From NCBI RefSeq assembly GCF_900176515.1, contig NZ_FWXV01000003.1:372001-436000 (forward strand): a DNA stretch of 64,000 nucleotides. The letters run 5' to 3'. Below the pieces are notes generated by a model that was not told where the DNA came from, made no database searches, and saw only the letters and a list, made by a program, of their open reading frames with translations. The DNA comes from Kibdelosporangium aridum (GTDB lineage Bacteria; Actinomycetota; Actinomycetes; Mycobacteriales; Pseudonocardiaceae). How positions within the stretch are numbered: the stretch's first letter is position 1; the number at the start of each line of letters is the position of its first letter. The position numbers and the translations under genes were made by a program. This document shows positions 1 through 7,714 of this stretch, in pieces.

Positions 1-160
1 CGGCGGACGGCGGCCGGTACGGCTTGACCGCTTCCGCGATCATGGCGCTGACCAGCTGTTCGGACAGCACCTCGACCGCCTTGGACCTGGCCAGCCGCAA
101 CGCTTCGGCGAGGATCTGCGGCGCGTGTTGCCGGGCGAGCAGTTCGATCTCAGCGCTCAA
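1..160 (-). CDS. Partial unidentified gene at the end of the gas vesicle cluster
   Basis: Only the first 53 codons lie in the window; the reading frame runs off the left edge without a stop. I place the start at a TTG (160-158) whose bases overlap the TGA stop of the upstream GvpA-family gene, a 4-base TTGA overlap typical of translational coupling. The visible N-terminus is Ala/Leu/Glu-rich and should form amphipathic helices. I do not recognise the family. Same-strand overlap with gas vesicle genes makes a gas vesicle accessory or shell role the best guess, but that is inference from position only. Confidence 0.5.
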   Translation of the reverse strand, partial: MSAEIELLARQHAPQILAEALRLARSKAVEVLSEQLVSAMIAEAVKPYRPPSA

Positions 161-453
161 GACACACCGTCCGACGCCAGGGCGCGCTCCAGTTCGGCCA
201 CCCTGCCGCGCAGTTGTTCCAGCTCACCAGCGGGCTGGACGCTTCTCGGCGCGAAGAACGGATCACCTGTCCACCAGTCCATGCCCAACTCCTTGGCGGT
301 GGACGCGGAGGCGATGAACAGGCGTAACCGCAGCGTCAGCAGTTCGATGTCAACGACGTTGACCGCGATGTCCCCGACGATGACGACGCCCTTGTCCAGT
401 ACCCGTTCCAGGACATCGGCGAGCGAACTCGGACTGTTCTCCACAGTGGACAT
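157..453 (-). CDS. Gas vesicle structural protein, GvpA/GvpJ/GvpS family
   Basis: 98 residues. Residues about 12-60 carry the GvpA-superfamily fold signature: a LADVLERVLDKGVVI helix, a GDIAVNVVDIELL strand-turn-strand and a following helix LRLFIASASTA, then the GMDWW segment seen in J/S-type paralogues. The remaining C-terminus is a Glu/Leu-rich helix (about 77-94) that is absent from the major shell protein GvpA. Such proteins are minor shell or nucleation components of protein-shelled gas vesicles used for buoyancy. The start ATG at 453 lies 6 bases after the gvpO stop, so the two are co-transcribed. Whether it is J or S cannot be settled without the rest of the cluster. Confidence 0.85.
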   Translation of the reverse strand: MSTVENSPSSLADVLERVLDKGVVIVGDIAVNVVDIELLTLRLRLFIASASTAKELGMDWWTGDPFFAPRSVQPAGELEQLRGRVAELERALASDGVS

Positions 454-459
454 ACCTGC

Positions 460-786
460 CTATATGTCAGTAGTGCCACGCGTATAGCGCCGGAGCCGTT
501 CACAGGACACCAGTGCGCCGCCCTTGTCGACGTCGACGCGATACGTGGCCAGCACGCTGGTGCTGGCCGGGATTCGTTCCAGCTCAACCACATCGATCAG
601 CACGGACCAGCCGTCCGGCGTTGCCCGCACGCCGGTGACGCCGTCCGGCTGACGCCCGGTGATCTGACTGAACTGCTCGGCTGCCAAGTGGATCGCGGTG
701 ACCGCCGTGAGGGTGGGCGGCGATCCCGGCGAGCTCTCGGATGACGGTTTCGGTTCATCAGACGATCGCACATTCATCGCGATCAT
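460..786 (-). CDS. gvpO: Gas vesicle protein GvpO
   Basis: 108 residues from the ATG at 786. The frame is open for 20 more codons upstream, but that extension is Pro/Gly/Arg-rich and unlike GvpO. The C-terminal half matches the GvpO family: a WSVLIDVVELERIP strand, then LATYRVDVD, and a closing YxR-type tail LRRYTRGTTD. The first 35 residues are a Ser/Pro/Glu-rich disordered region followed by the helix AAEQFSQITG. GvpO is an accessory or regulatory gas vesicle protein needed for vesicle formation in haloarchaea and conserved at the head of actinobacterial gvp clusters. Its position first in this leftward operon agrees with that. Confidence 0.85.
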   Translation of the reverse strand: MIAMNVRSSDEPKPSSESSPGSPPTLTAVTAIHLAAEQFSQITGRQPDGVTGVRATPDGWSVLIDVVELERIPASTSVLATYRVDVDKGGALVSCERLRRYTRGTTDI

Positions 787-1053
787 GATCGGTGAGCGAG
801 AACCCGTGTTACCGCGTCCCGGCGGCGACTCCCCAACGGCTGGCATGCCGGTTACGTGAGTTGTCGCAGTGCGCAGCCCCTGCTGGCGGAGTGCCAGTAC
901 GGCCGTTTCCGCAAATCTCGACTACTAGGCGTACTCGATTACAAGTGGATAACTCAGTCAAGGGAGTTTACTACCAAGATCTAGACGGCCGAAGATGGGA
1001 CGAATACGGCCTGCTCCTATCGGGTGATATACGTAAACCGACCGGGGGTGACC
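787..1053. other. Divergent intergenic region between gvpO and the AraC-type regulator
   Basis: This 267-base gap separates the leftward gvp operon from a rightward AraC-family gene, so it must hold both promoters. It contains an AT-richer stretch around 935-985. On the minus strand a TTGACT hexamer (962-957) could serve as a -35 element, but no convincing -10 follows at normal spacing. No clear operator repeat was found by eye. Confidence 0.3.
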
Positions 1054-2085
1054 ATGATCCTGTTCGAAGGCCAGGACGTCGAAGAAGTGCACGAGGTGGT
1101 GAGTACCCACTTCGCGCCGCACCGGCTGCGCGTCATCGAGGACCGGGAACTCAATGGCCGGTTCGTCACGTCCCACGTCGGCCCGGTCTCGGTCTTCACG
1201 CTCGGTTACGGCGCGACCGTCGAAGTCCGGCCCGGCGAACTGCCGGACATCTACAACATCCATGTTCCGCTGACCGGGTACGGCACCCTATGGGTCGACG
1301 GACAGCAGGTCGGCACCGACAACAGCATGGTCGGTCCTGGGCAACGGCTGGACATGCGGTGGAGCGCGGACAGCGACACGCTGATCCTGCGGATCGTGCG
1401 CGAGGCGATCGACGACGCGCTCGGCAAGCGACTGGGCGAAATTCCGGCAACGCCGATCCATTTCGACGCCGACATGCACGCAGCCAACGCGGGCTCGTGG
1501 CTCGCCGCCGCGCGAATCTTCGGCGAAAGCGCGGCCGCGGGCCTGTTCGCCCAGTCCCCGCTGGCGGCGGCGCACTTCGAGCAACTGCTGCTGCAAGGCT
1601 TGTTGGACAGTCAGCCGCACACGTTGACCGATCAGCTGAACGAGTCAGGGAACATCGATCTGCCGGCGGTTCTGCGGCGGGCGATGGCGTTCTGCGAGGA
1701 ACGGGCGGGCGATCCCATTTCCATCGCCGACATCGCCGTCGCCGCGCACACCGGCGTCCGGTCGTTGCAGCGGTTGTTCAAGACCCGGTTGCAGATGACC
1801 CCGCTCGAGTACCTCCAGCGGGTGCGCCTCGACCGCGCGCACCAAGACCTACGGACAGCGCGGGGAACCGTTGCCGAGGTGGCGATGCGCTGGGGCTTCA
1901 CGCACCTCGGCCGGTTCTCCGCCCTGTACCGCAAGGCCTACGGACACACCCCCAGTGAGACTGTCCGTAGATCAACCCACGGAGAGCAGGCTGGCTCCCC
2001 GAGAGGACAACTTGTGTACCGCGGACCCGTTGGCGCGGTGGGTGATCACGAGCCCGGCGTCACGCAGCACAGTGGCGTGCTGTGA
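1054..2085 (+). CDS. AraC-family transcriptional regulator
   Basis: 343 residues from the ATG at 1054, chosen because GGGGGTGA lies just upstream. The N-terminal half (about 1-190) resembles the AraC_binding_2 cupin-like sensor domain. The C-terminal part (about 205-310) is the double helix-turn-helix domain: the first HTH includes ISIADIAVAAHTGVRSLQRLF, the second GTVAEVAMRWGFTHLGRFSALYRKAYGHTPSE, the family's usual ending. About 30 residues then follow because the frame lacks a stop at the normal place, so the 3' end overlaps the convergent gene by 114 bases. The effector and targets are unknown. It is divergent from the gvp operon, so a role in gas vesicle control is possible but unproven. 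Confidence 0.85.
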   Translation: MILFEGQDVEEVHEVVSTHFAPHRLRVIEDRELNGRFVTSHVGPVSVFTLGYGATVEVRPGELPDIYNIHVPLTGYGTLWVDGQQVGTDNSMVGPGQRLDMRWSADSDTLILRIVREAIDDALGKRLGEIPATPIHFDADMHAANAGSWLAAARIFGESAAAGLFAQSPLAAAHFEQLLLQGLLDSQPHTLTDQLNESGNIDLPAVLRRAMAFCEERAGDPISIADIAVAAHTGVRSLQRLFKTRLQMTPLEYLQRVRLDRAHQDLRTARGTVAEVAMRWGFTHLGRFSALYRKAYGHTPSETVRRSTHGEQAGSPRGQLVYRGPVGAVGDHEPGVTQHSGVL

Positions 2086-2955
2086 CGCGCCCGCGACGGA
2101 GATGCCGATCGCCCTGGCCAGCTCGGAAGTGTTGACCCGCGGTGCTTCGGCGATCGTGCGCAGCACGTTCGCCCGGGTCCGGCCGAGCAGGGCGATCAGG
2201 GACTCCGGCCGTGGCGCGGATCGCTGCGACGTGACCGGTCCGCACCAGCCGAGCTCCCGTTCGACGGGATAGACCAGGATCGGGTCACGCTCGGGGTCGG
2301 CCAGCGTGATCGGGCCCTGCCAGCAGAAGAACGACGGCATCAGCGTCAGGCCACGGCCGCCCAAATGGATCTCATGGTCGACCGGGTAGTCGATTTCCAG
2401 CACGGGTGCACGCCATTTCATCGACGGGTGCAGCATCGTGAGCATGCTTTCGATGCCGCAATCCGTGGTCAGTTCCGCGCGCTTGTTGCGGTCGGCGCGG
2501 ACATGCGAGCGAATCGTCTGCCAATGTGGCTGCAGAACGTCTTCGTGGTAACGCCGGATGCTGTTCGCGAGCTGGCGCATGGCGTTCGCGTCACCGTCGG
2601 CGATCCCGACCACCCACGTCGGCAGCTTGGTTTCCGCGGCCAGCAGCTGGATGTCGCCGCGCAGCACGGGTTTGCCCGTACTGAGCAGGCTTTCCAGGGC
2701 GGTGTCGAGATCGGTGGTGTCCACTGCGGGCGTCAGGAAGTCCGGTGAGTATCCCTTCGGTGGTGCCAGTGTGGCGAGAATGGCCGCCGACGGCCGCATT
2801 GCCGCCCGTGCCTGCCGCCGCCAGTTCTCGAACATCAACGAACCACTACTGCCCTGCAACAAATGCATGCTCAACAGCACTTCCCACAGCGGGTGCGGTT
2901 CGGCACGAACCCGGATTCGGGCCAGATCGTCCGCGGTGAAATGAATGCGCAGCAC
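1972..2955 (-). CDS. ArsR-type winged-helix transcriptional regulator with large N-terminal domain
   Basis: 327 residues from a GTG at 2955, supported by GGGGACG upstream; longer versions of the frame add unrelated sequence. The architecture is that of actinobacterial DUF5937/ArsR proteins: a large uncharacterised N-terminal domain beginning with an ADDLARIRV motif, then a C-terminal ArsR-like winged helix (about 255-320) with ALLGRTRANVLRTIAE and SELARAIGISVAGASQHATVLRDAGLV, a typical recognition helix and wing. It has no obvious metal-binding cysteine cluster. It faces an alpha/beta hydrolase across a 294-base gap that holds a large inverted repeat, which suggests autoregulation or control of the hydrolase. 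Confidence 0.8.
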   Translation of the reverse strand: MLRIHFTADDLARIRVRAEPHPLWEVLLSMHLLQGSSGSLMFENWRRQARAAMRPSAAILATLAPPKGYSPDFLTPAVDTTDLDTALESLLSTGKPVLRGDIQLLAAETKLPTWVVGIADGDANAMRQLANSIRRYHEDVLQPHWQTIRSHVRADRNKRAELTTDCGIESMLTMLHPSMKWRAPVLEIDYPVDHEIHLGGRGLTLMPSFFCWQGPITLADPERDPILVYPVERELGWCGPVTSQRSAPRPESLIALLGRTRANVLRTIAEAPRVNTSELARAIGISVAGASQHATVLRDAGLVITHRANGSAVHKLSSRGASLLSVG

Positions 2956-3034
2956 TCGTCCCCCTGCAACCAAGTTGGTGCGCCGGCACCCCCCGTGCCG
3001 GCCAAGGCAAACGATAGCCATCGGCGAATGCCAT

Positions 3035-3079
3035 GGATATCCACTGGACGACAACCTCGCTGTCGTTGAGTGGATATCC
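3035..3079. repeat. Large imperfect inverted repeat between divergent genes
   Basis: The left arm (3035-3053) and right arm (3061-3079) are 19 bases each: an 11-base perfect outer match (GGATATCCACT against AGTGGATATCC), two mismatches, and a 6-base inner match (ACGACA against TGTCGT) around a 7-base loop. Each arm also contains the palindrome GGATATCC. It lies 80-124 bases upstream of the ArsR-type gene and has no T-tract, so a pair of inverted operator sites is more likely than a terminator. Confidence 0.6.
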
Positions 3080-3181
3080 GCCCGGAACCGCCGCCCGGAA
3101 ACCCTCCCATGATCAACTCGTCGGACGCACCAGCTTTCACATATCCCTGAAACCCCGGGCCGATCATCCGACCTTTCCGGC

Positions 3182-3233
3182 TTGACCTAGATACCCCCTG
3201 CCCGTATGTTGCTCGTATACCGGTAAGGGGTAT
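3182..3233 (+). promoter_or_regulatory. Promoter and candidate operator of the alpha/beta hydrolase gene
   Basis: TTGACC (3182-3187) and TATGTT (3205-3210) are separated by 17 bases and form a good housekeeping-type promoter for the gene starting at 3250. Inverted arms ATACCCC (3191-3197) and GGGGTAT (3227-3233), with further symmetry in the flanking CCGTAT/GTATACCGG, straddle the -10 element, so a repressor bound there would block transcription. Which regulator binds is unknown. Confidence 0.55.
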
Positions 3234-3249
3234 TCACGGGAGGCAACCG

Positions 3250-4053
3250 ATGTCCGACGACCGTTACTTCACCCGCGACGGCGCCACAATCGCCTACCAG
3301 TACACCGGTAGCGGCACACCACTCGGCTACGCGCACGGCGTGTTCCTCAGCCGAGATGCCGTGCGGCGCATGGAGTTATTCGATTTCGACACCTTGTCCG
3401 CCGATCGCGGTCTGCTCACGTTCGACCAACGCGGCCACGGCCAGTCCACCGGACGTCCGGTCGTGGCCGACTACACCTTCGCCAACGTCGCACTGGATCT
3501 GCTGGGAGTGCTGGACGCGGCCGGGGTCGACGAGCCGATCGACTTCGCCGGATCGTCATGGGGCGCCGCGGCAGCCTTGCACGCGGCGGTGATCGAGCCC
3601 GCGCGGTTCCGCAGCCTCGTCTTGATCATCCCGCCGGTGGCCTGGGAGGACGGCCCCGTGCAGGCACAGCAGTGGTACTCCGACACCGCGGACGAGATCG
3701 AGCGGCTTGGTGGACCGGCGTGGCGCAAGGCTTGGGCGGACGCCGATCCGTTGCCCATCTTCGCCGACTACCCCAAGTTCGACCTGACGCCCGAGGTGCC
3801 CGACGAGCTGTTGCCGTCCGTGCTGCGCGGAATCGGCCAGTCCGACCTGCCACCGCAGGAACTCGTCGGCGAGTTGCGGATGCCGACCTTGATCATGACG
3901 TGGGAGACCGATCCCCTGCACCCGGCCGAAACCGCGCAACGGCTGCACGAACTGATCCCGGGGTCACAGCTGCACATCGCGGCTTCAGTGCCGGAGATCC
4001 AGACGTGGACCGCACGGACGGCCAAGTTCCTCAGTCTTCGCGAACGATCGTGA
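3250..4053 (+). CDS. Alpha/beta hydrolase
   Basis: 267 residues; the start ATG follows GGGAGG at 3238-3243. The fold is clear: oxyanion-loop HG at 29-30, FDQRGHGQS at about 58-66, and the nucleophile elbow G-S-S103-W-G. A WETDPLHP segment near 217-224 supplies the likely acid residue. The usual catalytic histidine near the C-terminus is not evident: the expected place reads LHIAASVPEIQTW, with a histidine only at about 242. The protein therefore has either a displaced His or a non-classical activity, and its substrate cannot be named. It has its own promoter with a dyad operator and faces an ArsR-type regulator. Confidence 0.85.
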   Translation: MSDDRYFTRDGATIAYQYTGSGTPLGYAHGVFLSRDAVRRMELFDFDTLSADRGLLTFDQRGHGQSTGRPVVADYTFANVALDLLGVLDAAGVDEPIDFAGSSWGAAAALHAAVIEPARFRSLVLIIPPVAWEDGPVQAQQWYSDTADEIERLGGPAWRKAWADADPLPIFADYPKFDLTPEVPDELLPSVLRGIGQSDLPPQELVGELRMPTLIMTWETDPLHPAETAQRLHELIPGSQLHIAASVPEIQTWTARTAKFLSLRERS

Positions 4054-4091
4054 ACGCCTCGGGCCGCCTTCCGCGAGTCCACTGGCGAAGG

Positions 4092-4535
4092 TCAGCCGGT
4101 TCGCACGTCGTTGAGCCACATCTGCAGGGCGACGCGGCTCTCGCGCAAGGTTCGGGCGTGCTCGCCGAGGCCGGTGTGTGAGTGGCCGTGCCGTGGCGCG
4201 TTGGGGCTCCAGAACTTGGAGAACGCGAGCTTGATGCAGTCCTCGACGGTGGTGGCGTGGTAGAGCAGCAGTTCGGCGACGCGTTCCTGAAGTGAACCCG
4301 GTTCGCAGCCGAGATCCGTGGCTTCCCGGTGCAGCCTGGCGTACTCGCTGACGATCCTGCCTCCGCGGCGGGCGACGTCGGCGGGCGGCGTGCCGGCCCG
4401 GCAGCACTCGGCGATGGTCTCCTCCGCGTTGGGCTGAGCCCGGATGCCCTGATCAACAAGATCGATCAAGGCCGCCAACCGGTTGGCCAGGTCGTTGGGC
4501 GGTTCGACCGCCCTCGCCTTCCGCCACATCCCCAT
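4092..4535 (-). CDS. Uncharacterised helical protein
   Basis: 147 residues from the ATG at 4535, preceded at normal spacing by GGAGGTG; an in-frame ATG five codons upstream lies before this ribosome-binding site. The sequence is mostly helical, hydrophilic and without membrane segments. It starts GMWRKARAVEPP and contains two cysteines (CC) near residue 44 and conserved-looking aromatic and His positions in the second half (FSKFWSPN, HGHSHTG). I do not recognise a family. It stands alone between the convergent hydrolase gene and a divergent MerR gene. Confidence 0.6.
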   Translation of the reverse strand: MGMWRKARAVEPPNDLANRLAALIDLVDQGIRAQPNAEETIAECCRAGTPPADVARRGGRIVSEYARLHREATDLGCEPGSLQERVAELLLYHATTVEDCIKLAFSKFWSPNAPRHGHSHTGLGEHARTLRESRVALQMWLNDVRTG

Positions 4536-4644
4536 GGCCACCTCCACCACCGACGTTGGTGCATGGATGACTTACACAGTAGTGCCCTCGAGGACAAAAC
4601 AGCAGCTGAAACCCGAAATCCCGGACGCGGTCCGCCAGTCGGAC

Positions 4645-4674
4645 TTGACCTTGACGCGGCGTCAACGTTTTAAC
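4645..4674 (+). promoter_or_regulatory. MerR-type promoter with palindromic operator, leaderless
   Basis: A -35 TTGACC (4645-4650) and a -10 near TTTAAC (4669-4674) are separated by 18 bases; shifting the -10 gives the 19-base spacer typical of MerR-regulated promoters. The spacer contains the palindrome TTGACGC-G-GCGTCAA (4651-4665). The ATG of the MerR gene follows the -10 by only 7 bases, so the mRNA should be leaderless. The arrangement implies autoregulation by the gene product. Confidence 0.65.
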
Positions 4675-4681
4675 TGGACGC

Positions 4682-5407
4682 ATGCGAATCGGGGAACTCG
4701 CCGAGATGGTCGGCCTGTCGACCAGGGCGATCAGGCACTACCACCACCGTGGCCTGCTGCCCGAGCCCGCACGGCGGACCAACGGCTACCGAGAATACGG
4801 CGTGCGGGACGTGGTCGTGCTCGCCCGGATCCGCAGGCTGACCGAGCTCGGGCTGAGCCTGGACGAGGTCCGCGACGCGCTCGCCGACGAGCAGGGTCGT
4901 GACCTGCGCGAAGCACTGGTCGCACTGGACGGGGACCTGGCGAGGCAGGAAGCGGCGATCCGCGAACGCCGGGCCAAGCTGGCTGCCCTGATCGATCGAG
5001 CCGAGCTGCACGCCGATTCGACCGTCTCGGGTGAACTCGCCGGGCTGCTCGCCGAGATGCCCGCTCCGGGCGGGGAAATCGGTACGCTGGAACGGGAACT
5101 GCTCGCACTGCTGGACATGGCACCGGGCCGGGACGAGGTCGTGTCCGCGTTGCGCGCGCACGCCGCCGATCCCGCGATCCGGGCGCTCAGCGAGGATTTG
5201 GCGCGGCGACTGGAAGAACTCGCCGACGCACCGGTCGACGACCCGAGGATCGCGCCGTTGGCGATCGATCTCGTGCGTGGCATCCCGGCGAACCTCGTGC
5301 CGTCGGACGTGGATCTCGACCATCCGTTCAACGTGGCCGTACTGGAGTCGCTGAAACCGGCGCAGGCCGAGGTTTTCCGTCAGGCGATGCGACAGGGGGA
5401 GGCATGA
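4682..5407 (+). CDS. MerR-family transcriptional regulator
   Basis: 241 residues. Residues 1-70 are a canonical MerR winged helix starting MRIGELAEMVGLSTRAIRHYHHRGLLPEP and continuing through the second helix pair RDVVVLARIRRLTELGLSLDEVRDAL. A coiled-coil dimerisation helix (about 70-115) follows. The C-terminal 110 residues are a helical effector or domain-interaction region without cysteines, so metal sensing is unlikely. The next gene begins inside its stop codon (ATGA), so the pair is translationally coupled and probably functions together. Confidence 0.9.
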   Translation: MRIGELAEMVGLSTRAIRHYHHRGLLPEPARRTNGYREYGVRDVVVLARIRRLTELGLSLDEVRDALADEQGRDLREALVALDGDLARQEAAIRERRAKLAALIDRAELHADSTVSGELAGLLAEMPAPGGEIGTLERELLALLDMAPGRDEVVSALRAHAADPAIRALSEDLARRLEELADAPVDDPRIAPLAIDLVRGIPANLVPSDVDLDHPFNVAVLESLKPAQAEVFRQAMRQGEA

Positions 5408-5964
5408 AGAAACTACTTATCGCTCAGTGGCGCGGTTTCACGGCGCTGTGGTGGTGGATCAGACGCCGCAAGCACGGAACCGGCACTTTGATCGGATACG
5501 CCCGCGAGCAGATCCCGATGATCGTCGTGCTGACCGGTGCGCTGGCGCTGGAGACGGCCGTGGTCGGTTTGCTCGTGCCGTGGTGGTGGATCCACATCCT
5601 CGATGTCCTCGCGCTGCTCCAAGTTCTGGGCATCGGCGCGGTAATGGTCACCAGGCCGCACTACCTGACCGAGGACACGCTGGTGCTGTGCGAGGGATCG
5701 ATGTTCGAGCTCCGCGTTCCGCTCACTGTGATCTCGTCGGCCCGCGTGCACCGCAAAGACCACAATGGACCGACTATCGAACTCGCCGACGACACCTTGA
5801 GCATCGTCATCGGCAACCAGACCGACGTCACACTCGTGCTGTCGGAACCGATCGCCGTTCCTGGCGGCGAAGCGACGACGATCCGGTTCCGTGCCGACGA
5901 ACCACGCGACGCGGTCAAGGCGATCAATGAGGCGTCAAGCAAGCTGACGGCGAACGTCCATTAG
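5404..5964 (+). CDS. Small membrane protein with C-terminal soluble domain
   Basis: 186 residues, starting in the ATGA overlap with the MerR gene. A basic N-terminus is followed by two adjacent membrane helices (about 38-58 and 62-82) and a cytoplasmic-looking beta-rich domain (about 85-175) that resembles the membrane-anchored PH-like domains of actinobacteria (regular strands ending RADEPRDAVKAINEA). I cannot name a function. Co-translation with a MerR regulator suggests that the regulator controls or senses this protein's process. Confidence 0.7.
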   Translation: MKKLLIAQWRGFTALWWWIRRRKHGTGTLIGYAREQIPMIVVLTGALALETAVVGLLVPWWWIHILDVLALLQVLGIGAVMVTRPHYLTEDTLVLCEGSMFELRVPLTVISSARVHRKDHNGPTIELADDTLSIVIGNQTDVTLVLSEPIAVPGGEATTIRFRADEPRDAVKAINEASSKLTANVH

Positions 5965-6429
5965 GTGGTGCCGGACCTCGTGCAAAGTGTGCACGGCGAC
6001 CCACTTCAGTGATTTCTCCATCGGGCCGGGGTACGTGTAGATCAGCGTGCGCCGCCAACTGGCCTCGTCCAACCGGTCAAGCACAGTGCGGAACAGCAAA
6101 GCCGAGTCGGAAAGCTGACGGGCAACGGCTTCGAAGTCCTGCTCGTTGTAACCCTCGTGCTCGGCACGGTCGTCCCGGCCCATCGGCACGCAGTCCGGCG
6201 TTTCGGTGCGCAACGCCAGCAACACGCGTTCCCGTTGGACGAGCAGGACATCGCGGACGTGACAGGCGTACTCCAGCGGCGACCAGACACCCGGGCTCGG
6301 CCGGTCACGCAGTTTCGCGTCGCTTCGCAGGATTTCCGCGAAGTCCGCGACACCCGCGCTGATCGCCTGCGCCGCCGCTGGATACTCGGTCAGGTCGTAT
6401 GTGAAGCCACACTCCGAGCAGTGATCCAT
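5935..6429 (-). CDS. DinB/mycothiol S-transferase-fold protein
   Basis: 164 residues. The N-terminus has a CxxC pair (DHCSECGFTYDL), then a four-helix DinB_2-like domain. It has the family's metal-ligand pattern: a His in WSPLEYACHVRDVL near residue 57 and a late HTLHEVRHHLMDVRR motif near 147-161. Actinobacterial members are metal-dependent thiol S-transferases or isomerases acting with mycothiol or bacillithiol; the substrate here is unknown. Its stop overlaps the convergent upstream gene by 30 bases. It begins 9 bases after the GH64 glucanase stop, so it may be read through from that gene. Confidence 0.75.
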   Translation of the reverse strand: MDHCSECGFTYDLTEYPAAAQAISAGVADFAEILRSDAKLRDRPSPGVWSPLEYACHVRDVLLVQRERVLLALRTETPDCVPMGRDDRAEHEGYNEQDFEAVARQLSDSALLFRTVLDRLDEASWRRTLIYTYPGPMEKSLKWVAVHTLHEVRHHLMDVRRQLA

Positions 6430-6438
6430 GGCCTCACA

Positions 6439-7596
6439 TTAACTGAGCGGATCGAGCGTCATGTACGCCTCAAGCGGATTGCCGTCGTGCACAAGGGATT
6501 CGTGCGCGCCGACGTCGTCGAAGGCGAAGCCGTACGCCTTGCCGTCGACCATCTGCGAGTGGATCAGCCGTGAGTAGTGGTTGGTCACGGCGTCCTTGTA
6601 GAAGTTGGCGTTGCTGGTGTCCGGCTGGTTCGGGTTGGTGATCAGCGTCGAGCGGTTGAACCCGGCGCACAGCGTCCGCGAGATCGGCCCGCGGACCAGG
6701 TCGTTCGGCGCGTCGAGCAGCTTGTAGCAGCCGAAAACGCTGTCCGAGTCGGGTTTCTGGAACGAGGTCGCGAAGCCACCGGACGTGTTGGTGAACGTCA
6801 TCGTGTTGCCCGACACCCGGCCGAAGTACTTGACGTTCGGCTGGTTGGCGAACGGCGTGACCGTCAACGTCCGAGTCGTGTAGTGCGACCAGACCCGGTC
6901 GATGTAGTTGCTCATCACGTTGGCCGGCAACGCACCGACGAGCACGCCGTGCCCTGGAGACAAGGCACGAATTCCGTTGTTGCGGATCAGGTTGCCCCAA
7001 CCCTGTGCCCGCAGCCCGTTGAACACCGCCGTGTATCCCCCGGGCTTGAGGTGACCGGTGTTGCGGACCTGTCCGTTGCCCGCCTTGACGCCGACGGCGT
7101 ACGGGGCCGAGAACATGTCCACCTGTGTGCTGTTGATCCAGATACCGGAGTCGTTGAGCGTGTACTCCGACCAGCTGAACAGGATGTCGACGTTGGGATC
7201 GGTGGGGTTCTGCACCGCCGGCTGGACAAGGCCGCCGGTGGTCAGCTTGAACACCAGCTTCTGGCCGTAGGAGAAGTAGATCCGGCCGGAGAACTTCGGG
7301 ATCTGGATCGTCCTGGTCTGGCCGTTGGCCGGGCCGACGATGGACGCGTCCGGCGCGGGCGTCGGCGGATTGCCGCCCGCGGGCCAGGGGTGGAACGTGC
7401 CGTTGGCGTCGGCCCATCCTTGCCTGCCGGACGAAAGCTGCGTACCGAGGTTGTAGATGTACACCGGACCGCTGCGTCCCGAGCTGTTCTTGATCACGAG
7501 CGGGATGGTGGCCGGCACGGCTTGTGCCGCGGGGACAGCGACCACACCCGCCGCGACGGCTGCCGCGGCGACGACGACCGCGAATTTCTTGAGCAC
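6439..7596 (-). CDS. Secreted glycoside hydrolase family 64 beta-1,3-glucanase
   Basis: 385 residues from a GTG with GAGGAGGAAC upstream. A Sec signal peptide (basic MLKK start, Ala/Val-rich core, cleavage near AQA at 24-26) is followed directly by the GH64 domain, with no carbohydrate-binding module. The family's catalytic pair is recognisable as Glu144 (SWSEYTLND) and Asp160 (STQVDMFS), 16 residues apart as in the laminaripentaose-producing enzyme of Streptomyces matensis. It should be exported to cleave beta-1,3-glucans such as laminarin or fungal cell wall glucan. A perfect LacI-type operator upstream implies sugar-dependent repression. Confidence 0.9.
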   Translation of the reverse strand: MLKKFAVVVAAAAVAAGVVAVPAAQAVPATIPLVIKNSSGRSGPVYIYNLGTQLSSGRQGWADANGTFHPWPAGGNPPTPAPDASIVGPANGQTRTIQIPKFSGRIYFSYGQKLVFKLTTGGLVQPAVQNPTDPNVDILFSWSEYTLNDSGIWINSTQVDMFSAPYAVGVKAGNGQVRNTGHLKPGGYTAVFNGLRAQGWGNLIRNNGIRALSPGHGVLVGALPANVMSNYIDRVWSHYTTRTLTVTPFANQPNVKYFGRVSGNTMTFTNTSGGFATSFQKPDSDSVFGCYKLLDAPNDLVRGPISRTLCAGFNRSTLITNPNQPDTSNANFYKDAVTNHYSRLIHSQMVDGKAYGFAFDDVGAHESLVHDGNPLEAYMTLDPLS

Positions 7597-7651
7597 CTGC
7601 TGTTCCTCCTCAGGGTTGTCCCTCCTGGAGCGTCGACGCCCTCTGCAGGGG

Positions 7652-7668
7652 CGGTGCTACGAGCACCG
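7652..7668 (-). other. Short hairpin in the leader of the glucanase mRNA
   Basis: CGGTGCT (7652-7658) and AGCACCG (7662-7668) form a perfect 7-base-pair stem with a 3-base loop, about 60 bases upstream of the glucanase start on the minus strand. It could stabilise the leader. No T-tract follows, so it is not a typical terminator. Confidence 0.35.
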
Positions 7669-7714
7669 GGGCAGGTACTTCAGGGCGCCGACGTGCGCTT
7701 TTCCCGTTTCGAAC

